This document shows positions 25,497 to 33,905 of a stretch of DNA of 64,000 nt, one piece after another. Numbering within the stretch: the stretch's first letter is position 1; every line of letters begins with the position of its first letter. The DNA is from Legionella gresilensis (lineage in GTDB: Bacteria; Pseudomonadota; Gammaproteobacteria; Legionellales; Legionellaceae): assembly GCF_900639865.1 (NCBI RefSeq), contig NZ_CAAAHX010000003.1, positions 62,001-126,000 of the forward strand, given 5' to 3'. Position numbers and translations under genes: made by a program. The notes beneath the pieces are model-generated. The model saw nothing but the letters and a program-made list of their open reading frames with translations, searched no databases and was not told the DNA's origin.

Positions 25497-28202
25497 TTAA
25501 TGAATCAATTGCCTAACCATACTCGATGATTGTTCATCAATAGAAGATGGACTATTTGTAGCTGCGTCATTTAAGGGTTCATTTGCTGCTACGATAGTAG
25601 GTAGAGGGTTACTCTTTTCCGGTGTTTTAAGTGAGTTACAAAAGGATACCAACGTAGACCATTCAATTTTTTCAAAATCTTTCACTATATGCTGGAGTTG
25701 ACTACTCATTGAGTGCCATGTTCCATAGAAACTAGGATCGTAAAGTTTATCTTCAGTGCCTAGCAGGGATTCGAAAATGCCTAACCTCCGACATAATGTT
25801 TCTATATCAATAATTGCTGCTTTAAAATCAGAAAGTAAATGAATAAAAATGTTAATTAAAAGATGAGTTTCACCCTGTAACTTCTGAAGATAGGTAAGAC
25901 ATTCTAAAGGTTCTAGGCTAGAAAACGAGTGTCTTGCCCATTTAAATAATTTTAAATCAAAAGCATTATTAATAAAATTACATGGCAACTTTAAGAAAAT
26001 TGGATATATCGCTGTAAATAGGATTCTGTTTATACTTAGGTCTTTAATTTCCATGGACGTATCAATTTTTTCAGCGATAATATCTTCTTCATTTTTATCT
26101 TGATTATTATCCTGTTTAACAAAATAACGGTTTCTAAGTTGATTGATATCAGACTCTTTTGCCCCTTCTAATAAACATAGATTTGCAAAATATTCGAACC
26201 AATCTTTATGGCCCCGATAACAAGCATAATACATTGCCTCAAAAACGCTCGTAAAAGTCGAAAATAAATATTCTTCATTTACTGCTGGTGCGTTTAAATC
26301 ATCTTGCCTATAACGTGTATTAATATAATTTTTTGCTGCCTCATAGCCACTTTTAAATAATTTCACTTGACCTTGGGCATCCAAGTTAAATTGAGTAGAG
26401 CCAATGTCCGCCGACGAAATCAACACTATCTGATTACCGTAATTTCTTAATTTAATACGCTCGCGCTCCCATGCACTTACTGGATCTTTTACGCCTGTTA
26501 AAAGCCCATATATCCAATTTAAAATAAAATTTTCTCGATAAACTTGTGTAAAAAAGTTATCGACAATACCTCTTTCTTGACCACTATCAAACTGAAAAGC
26601 AATTAGGCTTAAGCTGTTATTATAAGGTGACTCTAAGAAGGTAGAATAATCATCATAAAAAACTTCCATCGGTAAATTATTTAAAATGCCGCCATCATTA
26701 TATTTTTCTCCCTCAAAAATAGTCGGCTTAAAGATGACTGGAAAACTAGCAGAAATCGCGCAAGCTTCACTAATTTCTACCGTAGGAGTTAAACTAGCTG
26801 AGAAATATCGTGTTTCACGTTTTTCAATATTAGTCGCTGTAACAATTAATTCTTCACCTAGACTGCAATCAGGATATGCTTTCTTTAAATTTTTAAGGGA
26901 TTCAAAAGTTATTTTGCCATTTTTAAAAACTTGAGTTGTTAAAAACTCCTTACCTTCATTAGTTTGATCTAAATTATATTGTTTAATAATTTCATTCACT
27001 TTTTTTAAAATCATAAAATCAAGGGCAGCCTTTAAAGCTCGTTTATCAGAGATGCCATAGCGATCAATATCATAAAAAACGAAGTGTTCTTGACGAAAAT
27101 TTTTAAAGAATTCGAAAATTTCTTTTGATGAAAATCCCAAATAACAAAGCGTTGCCATAATTGCGCCAGCAGAACTTCCAGCAAATTTTTTATATTTAAT
27201 CTTTGCATCTTCAAATGCTTTATAAGCACCAATATGGCCAAAAAATCTTACTCCGCCACCGCAATAAACACCAGTATCTAAATCAGGCCGTTTTTCAATA
27301 ATTAAAATTTCGCCTGTATCAGGCCGGCGGTAAACTTGGACTGTATCTTTTTTTGTTAAAAGTTGATGCTTAGTAAAATTTTTCCGCTCTTGTTGTGGCT
27401 GTGTTGCCTTTTTTTCAACCGGCGGATTATTAATAAAATGAGATTTTAGCCATCGCCAAAAGCGTATGAGCCAAGGTAACGTAGTGATAAGGGACTGAAC
27501 TTTACGATATTCCAGCATAGCTTGAATTCGCTGTACTGATGAATGGACATGAGTTGAAAAAGGATGAGGATTTAATGTTATGTTAATATAATCATGCGCT
27601 TTTAAGTCAGTGTTTATTAATTGCTTAACTAGAGCATCATTCAAAAAGACTCGTTTAGTATTACGTAAAGGCTTATCTTGATTATCGTTATCAAGATGAT
27701 ACTTATTATCAGTTTCTTTAGTTGCATTTAAATTAAAGCCAATAAGTAAACCATTTTCTCCTTCGGTTATTTCAATACTATTTAATTGATGCGCTTGCCC
27801 CAATTTGGATGAGCCCAAATGCCACTTATATGCTTTTTTACGATAAAATAATAAATTGGTTACTCTTCCCCACCAATTAAGGCCAACTTCTGCTGTATAA
27901 CCACGATAATCATTAGTCTTTGCACCTACTAAAAAAGTACGTTGTGCATTCGGTAAATGAGCTGATAAAAACCAGTTTAAAAATTCCTCACGCGAAGGCT
28001 TACTTAAATGGGTAAAGTCAAAAATAAGCCGTTCATCATCAAATAAATAATCACTTAGAGAAAATTGTTTGTCCGGGGAAAGTCCATTTATCCTAAACCA
28101 TCCATAATAGACACAAAGCAAGTATTTTTTTAATAAAATACTATTAGGACTGCCTTGACCGTTTTGACTCAATAGCTCGCTTAGTACCTTTCCTTTCTTC
28201 AT
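25497..28202 (-). CDS. Patatin-like phospholipase, VipD/VpdC-type Dot/Icm effector candidate
   Basis: The protein has 901 residues. An N-terminal region of about 300 residues with no recognised fold leads to a patatin domain: oxyanion loop GGGVRFFG (315-322), nucleophile S344 in GSSAG, and the dyad aspartate D503 in NDGGILNN. The catalytic dyad is intact, so phospholipase A activity is expected. A C-terminal region of about 300 residues ends in a Ser/Thr- and Glu-containing tail. The domain order (patatin in the middle) and the position close to pyrF and rpsA resemble VpdC of Legionella pneumophila, an effector activated by ubiquitin in the host. GGGAG precedes the ATG. No signal peptide is present. 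The VpdC identity is from memory and inferred. Confidence 0.85.
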   Translation of the reverse strand: MKKGKVLSELLSQNGQGSPNSILLKKYLLCVYYGWFRINGLSPDKQFSLSDYLFDDERLIFDFTHLSKPSREEFLNWFLSAHLPNAQRTFLVGAKTNDYRGYTAEVGLNWWGRVTNLLFYRKKAYKWHLGSSKLGQAHQLNSIEITEGENGLLIGFNLNATKETDNKYHLDNDNQDKPLRNTKRVFLNDALVKQLINTDLKAHDYINITLNPHPFSTHVHSSVQRIQAMLEYRKVQSLITTLPWLIRFWRWLKSHFINNPPVEKKATQPQQERKNFTKHQLLTKKDTVQVYRRPDTGEILIIEKRPDLDTGVYCGGGVRFFGHIGAYKAFEDAKIKYKKFAGSSAGAIMATLCYLGFSSKEIFEFFKNFRQEHFVFYDIDRYGISDKRALKAALDFMILKKVNEIIKQYNLDQTNEGKEFLTTQVFKNGKITFESLKNLKKAYPDCSLGEELIVTATNIEKRETRYFSASLTPTVEISEACAISASFPVIFKPTIFEGEKYNDGGILNNLPMEVFYDDYSTFLESPYNNSLSLIAFQFDSGQERGIVDNFFTQVYRENFILNWIYGLLTGVKDPVSAWERERIKLRNYGNQIVLISSADIGSTQFNLDAQGQVKLFKSGYEAAKNYINTRYRQDDLNAPAVNEEYLFSTFTSVFEAMYYACYRGHKDWFEYFANLCLLEGAKESDINQLRNRYFVKQDNNQDKNEEDIIAEKIDTSMEIKDLSINRILFTAIYPIFLKLPCNFINNAFDLKLFKWARHSFSSLEPLECLTYLQKLQGETHLLINIFIHLLSDFKAAIIDIETLCRRLGIFESLLGTEDKLYDPSFYGTWHSMSSQLQHIVKDFEKIEWSTLVSFCNSLKTPEKSNPLPTIVAANEPLNDAATNSPSSIDEQSSSMVRQLIH

Positions 28203-28701
28203 AGCTTGCTCCCAATAGACTTTTTAAAAACTTACTGTCTTTAAAAAGGTCAGATCCATCTTTTGTGGTTACGCAAAGCTTATAATATTCTTGCTTCCAG
28301 CTAAGATCGTCTGACTACTTTATAGGAAAATTCATTATTTAAAGATAGTTTGAGTCAGCAAAATATTCCTTAATAAAACTTTAGTCCTTTTAATAACTAA
28401 CATAATTTTTGATAGAAATGAATAGCTAACGATCAACTAATTAATAGTTAAAACAGCTATATTTGCTTAAAAAACGTTTAATTGGGTTAGTAATCAAGCC
28501 ACTTACTTGATTTTAAAGATGCTTGTTAATAGAAAAATTTGAGTTAGCCAGATGACTTAAAATAATAAAAATTCTAAAATTAGTAATGAGTTACTAAGAT
28601 AACAAATGACTATGCTTTAAAGTAAATCAAATTATGGTTATTAAACTAACTACTAAAGGATTTAATACAGTAAAAATAAATCTTGAATTTGAATTGATAG
28701 C
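28203..28701. other. Gene-free stretch upstream of the patatin gene
   Basis: About 500 AT-rich bases. No open frame of note, no RNA gene and no clear terminator were seen, and no PmrA-type box (the TTAA words present are not 11 bases apart). A TATTAT/TATAAT-like word near 28286-28292 could serve as -10 for the patatin gene. The stretch may be decayed coding DNA, but nothing recognisable is left. Confidence 0.5.
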
Positions 28702-29262
28702 TTAGGGAGCTTTTTTTGGACTTTCAAATATTGCAGCTTTTATTACACTTTCATCATTTTTAAAGATTATATCACCATTTCGATTATATAAAAAATAACA
28801 TTGATTCGCTAAGGGTTCAAAATTTTTTTGAAGAAAGTCCAAAATATTTTTTTTAAGTGTATCTATATCAGTATTTTTAACTTCTAAAACATGGAAAAAA
28901 TCTTTTTCTGGATAAGCATTTTTCCTGTCGTCGTAGATAAAAAATTTTGGATTCATTGCTCCTAATTTTTTAACTAATTCATTACCTGCATTAATAGCTG
29001 CGGTTAAGTTATTAAAAACTAGAGTATTTGTAACTTCTTCAGAAGCTGCACTTGAGTTTTTGAGAAGTTGAGTTGGTGGTTTGAGGCTGGACAAAACATT
29101 CTTTAGTGCAAGTCTAACCTGGAAACCCTGAAGCAATAAAAAAATATTAGATGCATTCATTTCATAAAGAAGATTTTCATCTGATACGGCCGCAAGTAAT
29201 AGAAATAATGATGAAGCCTGACGATTTTTCCCATAAATTTGCGATTCATAAAATTTAACCAT
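28702..29262 (-). CDS. Hypothetical protein next to the patatin effector gene
   Basis: The ATG at 29262 is preceded by GGGAAG at a good distance, whereas the upstream ATG at 29292 has none, so the protein is read as 186 residues. It is soluble and mostly helical in the first 90 residues (MVKFYESQ, FLLLAAVSDENLLYEM), with a mixed second half (FFIYDDRKNAYPEKDFFHVLEV). The C-terminus ends IFESPKKAP. It has no signal peptide, membrane segment or motif recognised. It is an orphan about 500 bases upstream of the patatin gene, same strand. It could be an effector or regulator, but the sequence alone does not show it. Confidence 0.65.
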   Translation of the reverse strand: MVKFYESQIYGKNRQASSLFLLLAAVSDENLLYEMNASNIFLLLQGFQVRLALKNVLSSLKPPTQLLKNSSAASEEVTNTLVFNNLTAAINAGNELVKKLGAMNPKFFIYDDRKNAYPEKDFFHVLEVKNTDIDTLKKNILDFLQKNFEPLANQCYFLYNRNGDIIFKNDESVIKAAIFESPKKAP

Positions 29263-29432
29263 TATCACTTCCCGTGTATTTTTTGCACACATTGAAAATT
29301 TCTAATGTTAGTATAGACGATTATCACAAATATAATATTTATGAAATATAATAATAAATCCATTTATCTAATATGGGATTTGCAAGGTAAACATCAAAAC
29401 AGGTATTGGGATTCTTTAATTGGTCCTGGCAA

Positions 29433-30125
29433 TTAAGCTAGAGAATCAATAATTTTATTGATAGCTAATTGAGGATTTTTAGCCCGCGTAATCGGACGAC
29501 CTATCACTAGATAATCACTGCCTAAATCTAAAGCTTCCTTAGGTGACATAATCCTTACTTGATCATCTGCATTATCTGTTGACAATCGGATACCAGGTGT
29601 AACAGATAGGAAAGAAGCGCCACAAAGCGCTTTTACTAACTGTACTTCGTGGGCTGAGCATACAACTCCATCAAGATCCGCTTGCTTTGCTAGTTTAGTT
29701 AAATGGCTAATTTGCTCTTCAAGAGAAGAATTAATTCCAATGGTTGATAATTCTTCGCTAGCCATACTCGTTAACACAGTTACCCCAATCAAGAGAGGCT
29801 TATGAGGGCCAAAAGGGATAAGTGCCTCTCGAGCAGCTTGCATCATTTTAAATCCGCCAGAGGTATGCACATTGATCATCCATACGCCAAGTTCAGCAGC
29901 TGCTTTACAAGCATGCGCTACGGTATTAGGGATATCATGAAATTTTAAATCCAGAAAAACATTATATTTTTTATTTACTAAAGTACGTACAAAATCAGGA
30001 CCAAACAAAGTGAACATTTCACTGCCAATTTTTAAAGCGCACTCTTTAGGATTAAGTTCATTAATCAAGTTTAAAGCGTCATTTTGTTTAGAGAAATCTA
30101 AGGCTACAATAATTCTAGGGTTCAT
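29433..30125 (-). CDS. pyrF: Orotidine 5'-phosphate decarboxylase
   Basis: This 230-residue TIM-barrel enzyme decarboxylates OMP to UMP. The active-site signature is FLDLKFHDIPNTVAHA, with the K and D residues of the catalytic array, and the C-terminal phosphate loop reads YLVIGRPITRAKNP. It begins directly after the stop codon of the aminotransferase gene, so the two are cotranscribed. In many gammaproteobacteria pyrF follows lapB, and here the aminotransferase gene lies between them. Confidence 0.96.
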   Translation of the reverse strand: MNPRIIVALDFSKQNDALNLINELNPKECALKIGSEMFTLFGPDFVRTLVNKKYNVFLDLKFHDIPNTVAHACKAAAELGVWMINVHTSGGFKMMQAAREALIPFGPHKPLLIGVTVLTSMASEELSTIGINSSLEEQISHLTKLAKQADLDGVVCSAHEVQLVKALCGASFLSVTPGIRLSTDNADDQVRIMSPKEALDLGSDYLVIGRPITRAKNPQLAINKIIDSLA

Positions 30126-31235
30126 TTAACTTGTCACTCGTAAATCATTAAGACAATATTTGATAGCTTTTGCTATGGTTTGTTGTTCATCAAGACTTAA
30201 ATAAGGATGCATAGGTAAACTTATTACCCTTTTACTTACACGCTCTGCATTTGGAAAGTCACCCTCCTGATAGCCTAAATAATCTAACGCCGGTTGGCAA
30301 TGTAATGCTATAGGATAATGAACGGCAGTTGGAATACCTAAATTCTGTAATTGCGCCTGAAATTCATCTCGATGAGGCACCTCAATTGTATATTGTGCAA
30401 ATACACTTTTATTAGCTGGTTGAATGTACGGTGTCTTTAATAGGTTTGCCAATAAATCGTTATAACGTTTAGCCACAGTACTACGTAAATTAATTTCATG
30501 AGAAAACAATTTCATCTTCTCTATTAAGACTGCTGCCTGTAAAGTATCCATACGTCCATTAAACCCAATACGTTTATGTTGATAACGTATCTCTTGACCA
30601 TGGTTACGAATTTCTCTTAATTTAGCTGCAATATTATCATCATTGGTAAAACAAGCACCTGAATCACCATAACCACCCAGAGGTTTTGATGGAAAGAAAC
30701 TTGTACAGCCTATTAGTGATAAAGCGCACGAATAATGGCCAAAATGAGTCGCTCCAAAACTCTGCGCGCCATCTTCGATAACAGGAATTTGATATTTACT
30801 TGCAATTGCATTAATAGCCGTCATATCAGCACATTGACCATATAAACTTACAGGCATAATAGCCTTTGTCTTGGGAGTAATAGCTGCTTCTATTCTATTA
30901 GGATCAATATTATAAGTAAGTGGATCAATATCCACAAAAACAGGTTTTGCCTGACATAATGCTATAACTTCTGCAGTAGCAAAAAAACTAAAGGGGCTAG
31001 TAATAATTTCATCGTCTGGTTTTATATCTAATGCTAACAACGCCATTAATAAAGCATCTGTACCACTTGAATTGGCAATAGCATGCTTTACACCAATAAA
31101 ATCAGCTAATTTTTTTTCTAAACTTACAATTTCTGGTCCCATAACATACTGACCATGATTGAGTACATTTTGAATACTATTTAAGATATCCTTTTCGATT
31201 AACTTATATTGTTTTTTTAAATCGATAAATTGCAT
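30126..31235 (-). CDS. DegT/DnrJ/EryC1 sugar aminotransferase, WbpE-like
   Basis: This PLP enzyme (369 residues) closely follows WbpE of Pseudomonas aeruginosa, which aminates UDP-3-keto-GlcNAcA. Shared blocks are MQFIDLKKQ at the start, LNHGQYVMGPE, SSGTDALLMALLAL, PVSLYGQCADMTAINAIA, EDGAQSFGA, the PLP lysine K184 in SFFPSKPLGGYGD, and GRMDTLQAA. Such enzymes serve O-antigen or protein-glycan sugars. It lies between lapB and pyrF rather than in the polysaccharide block at the left edge, though that block does contain a Gfo/Idh/MocA oxidoreductase of the kind that makes its substrate. The exact sugar is inferred. Confidence 0.88.
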   Translation of the reverse strand: MQFIDLKKQYKLIEKDILNSIQNVLNHGQYVMGPEIVSLEKKLADFIGVKHAIANSSGTDALLMALLALDIKPDDEIITSPFSFFATAEVIALCQAKPVFVDIDPLTYNIDPNRIEAAITPKTKAIMPVSLYGQCADMTAINAIASKYQIPVIEDGAQSFGATHFGHYSCALSLIGCTSFFPSKPLGGYGDSGACFTNDDNIAAKLREIRNHGQEIRYQHKRIGFNGRMDTLQAAVLIEKMKLFSHEINLRSTVAKRYNDLLANLLKTPYIQPANKSVFAQYTIEVPHRDEFQAQLQNLGIPTAVHYPIALHCQPALDYLGYQEGDFPNAERVSKRVISLPMHPYLSLDEQQTIAKAIKYCLNDLRVTS

Positions 31236-31617
31236 AAAATTCTCTAAAATTTAATAAATTTACTAGACTGTTCTGTAATTAATAAGTCGTATTAGTAAGT
31301 AATCAGCCCTTACCCCCGGCGGCTGTATTTGGCGCATCTTGCATGAAAAACAATTCATCACCAAGATAGTAATAATACCCCCATGATTTATTGCAAACTT
31401 TAAATTTTAAAAGATTAATTTAACCAGGGCCTATTCATTTTATATTACTTAAAGCCTCTTTCATGCCACGGCTTGTTCATAGCCCCCCCTAATTTATTGG
31501 GTAAGGCACGCAAATACATCACATAGAGCTTATAAAACCGTCGTCAATAGCCTAAACAAATAAAGTTAAATTAAATTTTTTAAAATGGATTAATAATTAC
31601 TAATTCAATAAAAACGC
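31236..31617. other. Gene-free stretch between lapB and the aminotransferase gene
   Basis: It holds the 57-base dispersed repeat (31295-31350) and, further on, a C-rich patch near 31480-31510. No open frame or RNA gene was recognised. A promoter for the aminotransferase-pyrF pair should lie in 31236-31290, but none is obvious. Confidence 0.5.
31295..31350. repeat. 57-base dispersed repeat, copy A
   Basis: GTAAGTAATCAGC at the left and CTGTATTTGGCGCATCTTGC in the middle match 55017-55073 at about 45 of 57 positions with one gap. Most differences are transitions. Both copies lie between minus-strand genes in non-coding DNA, in the same orientation. Confidence 0.65.
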
Positions 31618-32787
31618 CTAATCACCTTCTAACCCATATACGGGCTTCATTTTACCCCACTGTTTACAGCTTGGGCAATGCCAATGCAAATGCTTACCAC
31701 CAAAACCACACTGCTCACAACGATATTTAGGTTTATTTTCTAAAAATTTACTGGTTATATTATATAAAATTTGTAATTTAGTTTTCACTTTACCGTGAGC
31801 ACTTTCCAAATGCCAATAAATAAGGCGATTTAAACCTTTAATGGAAGGATAAGTACTTAATTTTTCTGATACAAAATCAATTGCTGTATCAATATTTTTC
31901 TCTTTTTGTAATTGGTCAGCTATAACAAAAATAGTTGACGCCCGTGGGTTTGTTACCAAGGTCTGTTGTAAATACTCAATACACTCGTCCATAGCTTCTA
32001 ATTGACGATAACAAAAAACCAATGGTTCAATAATTTCCGTTAGAAAATCCGGATCCTGAACAGGCACACGTTTTAAAGAGCGGAGGGCTTGTTTATAGCG
32101 TGCATTTTTTATATCTAATGATGCTTGTAACAAGCTAGCACGAACGGATCTTTTATCTATATGCAGAGCTTGACGAGTCGCATTTTGTGCTTTATCAAGC
32201 AAATTAGCTTTTAATGCCTGTTCAGCAATCTCACAATAATAATGAGCTGCCTGATGATGTAAGCTTTGGCCAGTAGAACTTTCTAATTTTTGAATTATCT
32301 CTAACGCTTTTTCCCACGCTTTCTCTTGTTGATAGATAGCTAATAGGCCATGTAGACTATGAACTTCTTGATTACCACCTAATTTAACAGCCTCTAAAAA
32401 AATTCGCTCTGCTCTATCAAATACACCTGCACTCATATAATCTTGACCTAACGCTCTCAGCGCTTCCTTTCGCTCAGTAAGGCTTAATTGAGGTCTTGCA
32501 ATCAGATTTTGATGGATGCGGATTGCCCTATCAACCTCTCCACGGCGTCTAAATAAACTGCCTAAGGCTAGATGAGTTTCAACTGTTTCACTATCGACAT
32601 CGAGCAATTGAATAAATATATCTACAGCTTTATCGGGCTGTTCATTTAAAAGATAATTTAAACCAACAACATATTCTCGTGATAGATAATTACTATTTTT
32701 GGATCCCTTATGTGAATAATTACGGCTAGCAACCCACCAGCCTGATAACGCTGCAGCAGGTAACAGTAAAGGCCATAAGTTGATCAT
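31618..32787 (-). CDS. lapB: Lipopolysaccharide assembly protein LapB (YciM)
   Basis: LapB regulates LpxC turnover with FtsH and so balances LPS synthesis. An N-terminal membrane anchor (WPLLLPAAALSGWWVAS) leads into about nine tetratricopeptide-like repeats and a C-terminal rubredoxin-like zinc domain (CEQCGFGG and CPSCKQWG, four cysteines). The ATG at 32787 matches the E. coli N-terminus and follows AGGGAAT; the frame extends to 32820 but that adds 11 unrelated residues. The protein is then 389 residues, the family size. It is 240 bases downstream of lapA. Confidence 0.95.
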   Translation of the reverse strand: MINLWPLLLPAAALSGWWVASRNYSHKGSKNSNYLSREYVVGLNYLLNEQPDKAVDIFIQLLDVDSETVETHLALGSLFRRRGEVDRAIRIHQNLIARPQLSLTERKEALRALGQDYMSAGVFDRAERIFLEAVKLGGNQEVHSLHGLLAIYQQEKAWEKALEIIQKLESSTGQSLHHQAAHYYCEIAEQALKANLLDKAQNATRQALHIDKRSVRASLLQASLDIKNARYKQALRSLKRVPVQDPDFLTEIIEPLVFCYRQLEAMDECIEYLQQTLVTNPRASTIFVIADQLQKEKNIDTAIDFVSEKLSTYPSIKGLNRLIYWHLESAHGKVKTKLQILYNITSKFLENKPKYRCEQCGFGGKHLHWHCPSCKQWGKMKPVYGLEGD

Positions 32788-32983
32788 TGAAAGATTCCCT
32801 ATCAGAATCAATAAGCGCAAGTTATTGTAATGCTAACTGAACCATTTTTGCTAGTACTATCTAATTTTAGAGATAAATTAATGTCCTAAAAAGTAATAAA
32901 TTAAGAAAGTAAGCCCTATTTTGGCGGAGCATAAATTTTTTTCAACATGATCTAATTAAACCGCTTAGTGAAAGATTTAAGCA

Positions 32984-33018
32984 CTTACCCTAAAAATATT
33001 AGTGTTGTATAGGGTAAG
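32984..33018. other. Perfect 9-base inverted repeat between lapA and lapB
   Basis: CTTACCCTA (32984-32992) and TAGGGTAAG (33010-33018), with a 17-base loop, lie 42 bases past the lapA stop. There is no T-run on either side, so it is not a standard terminator; it may be a processing or binding site. Confidence 0.4.
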
Positions 33019-33059
33019 CAACCTATTTAAATCCTTTTTGGAGCTTAATATATCTTATG

Positions 33060-33350
33060 CTAGGGTTGATCCTTCAGAGGCATAGTCCTTAAATTTTTAA
33101 TTTCCGTTTCTGTAATTTTTAATTGGTTCCTAATTTTAAAACATTCTATTTTAAGGCGCCAATAACGACCTAAAAAAATTAAAAACCCTAGAATAAGTCC
33201 AATGCCTAACGTTACAGCAATTAATACAGAAACTGGTAATGTTAACGTAGTGACATATAAATTTATTGGCACCGAAGCTGCATTTAAAGCAGCAAAGCTC
33301 ACCCCTAGTATTATTAAAAATAAATATAATATTATCATTACAAGACGCAT
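33060..33350 (-). CDS. lapA: Lipopolysaccharide assembly protein LapA (DUF1049)
   Basis: This 96-residue inner-membrane protein has two helices (about 4-24 and 38-60) joined by the short NAASVPINLYVTTLTLPVS loop, then a charged cytoplasmic coil. This is the standard DUF1049/YciS layout and length. LapA works with LapB in LPS assembly. In E. coli the order is rpsA-ihfB-lapA-lapB; here no ihfB lies between rpsA and lapA. Confidence 0.9.
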   Translation of the reverse strand: MRLVMIILYLFLIILGVSFAALNAASVPINLYVTTLTLPVSVLIAVTLGIGLILGFLIFLGRYWRLKIECFKIRNQLKITETEIKNLRTMPLKDQP

Positions 33351-33480
33351 TGATTAATCCTTATGAGGAACGTAAAAATTTATCTGCTTAATCTAAAGCA
33401 GATTTAAACTTTAATATTAGAACCTGTAAAAAACGACCTTTTATCATATCCTAGAGCATTGCCGCGTGGGATAAATTTCC

Positions 33481-33599
33481 AAAGCCAATTACACCACTTT
33501 ACCCCCCTGTCATCCCGCGCAGGCGGGGATCCATTCATTAATTAGCAATAAGCTAAATTTCACCTGGATTCCCGCCTGCGTGGGAACGACGTTGGCTTT
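33481..33599. repeat. Inverted pair of GTCATCCCGCG-type palindromes, copy B
   Basis: Unit 1 (about 33509-33533) reads GTCATCCCGCGCAGGCGGGG; unit 2 (about 33566-33590) is the same sequence in reverse orientation with a few changes (TTCCC 33569-33573, GGGAA 33582-33586). The pair is bounded by an 8-base inverted repeat, AAAGCCAA (33481-33488) and TTGGCTTT (33592-33599). The arrangement repeats that of the 19.7 kb copy, so it is a genuine composite unit. Confidence 0.65.
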
Positions 33600-33853
33600 A
33601 TATAGGAATAGGACATCTATTATTTACGTCGTAATGCCACAGCCTAGCAACTCGAAGCCAAGTTCTAAAATAAAAATCTTTTAGGCATTAAATTTTGTTA
33701 ACTTTAACAAATTTCAAGTTATAGATAACTTTAATTCAATTTATTAATTTAGAGAAAATAGGATACAAATTATTAATAATCTTCAGAAAATCCTCTCATA
33801 TCAAATTTAATTTCTTCTAATAATATTATTGGTTTTAGTTAAATTTAGAAATA

Positions 33854-33881
33854 AAAAAAGCGTAGTTACCTACGCTTTTTT
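33854..33881 (-). terminator. Rho-independent terminator of rpsA
   Basis: On the minus strand a stem of AAAAAAGCGTAG, loop GTAA, CTACGCTTTTTT: a perfect 12-base dyad ending in six T, about 25 bases past the rpsA stop. The symmetric A- and T-runs make it potentially bidirectional. Confidence 0.9.
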
Positions 33882-33905
33882 ACAGTTATAAGAAATAACC
33901 TTTAG

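Larger units (their letters stand above)
33351..33905. other. Gene-free stretch between rpsA and lapA, without ihfB
   Basis: The 555 bases contain no ihfB-like frame on either strand. What is seen is the paired palindrome element at 33481-33599 and the rpsA terminator at 33854-33881. Bases 33351-33430 upstream of lapA should hold its promoter; none is clear. Confidence 0.6.

Noticed and set aside
28203-28701. PmrA box before the patatin gene
   Set aside because: TTAA words occur but never with the required 11-base period and flanking Y/K bases near a -10.
33351-33905. Degraded ihfB pseudogene
   Set aside because: No stretch reading like IHF-beta was found on either strand; repeats and a terminator account for the recognisable sequence.
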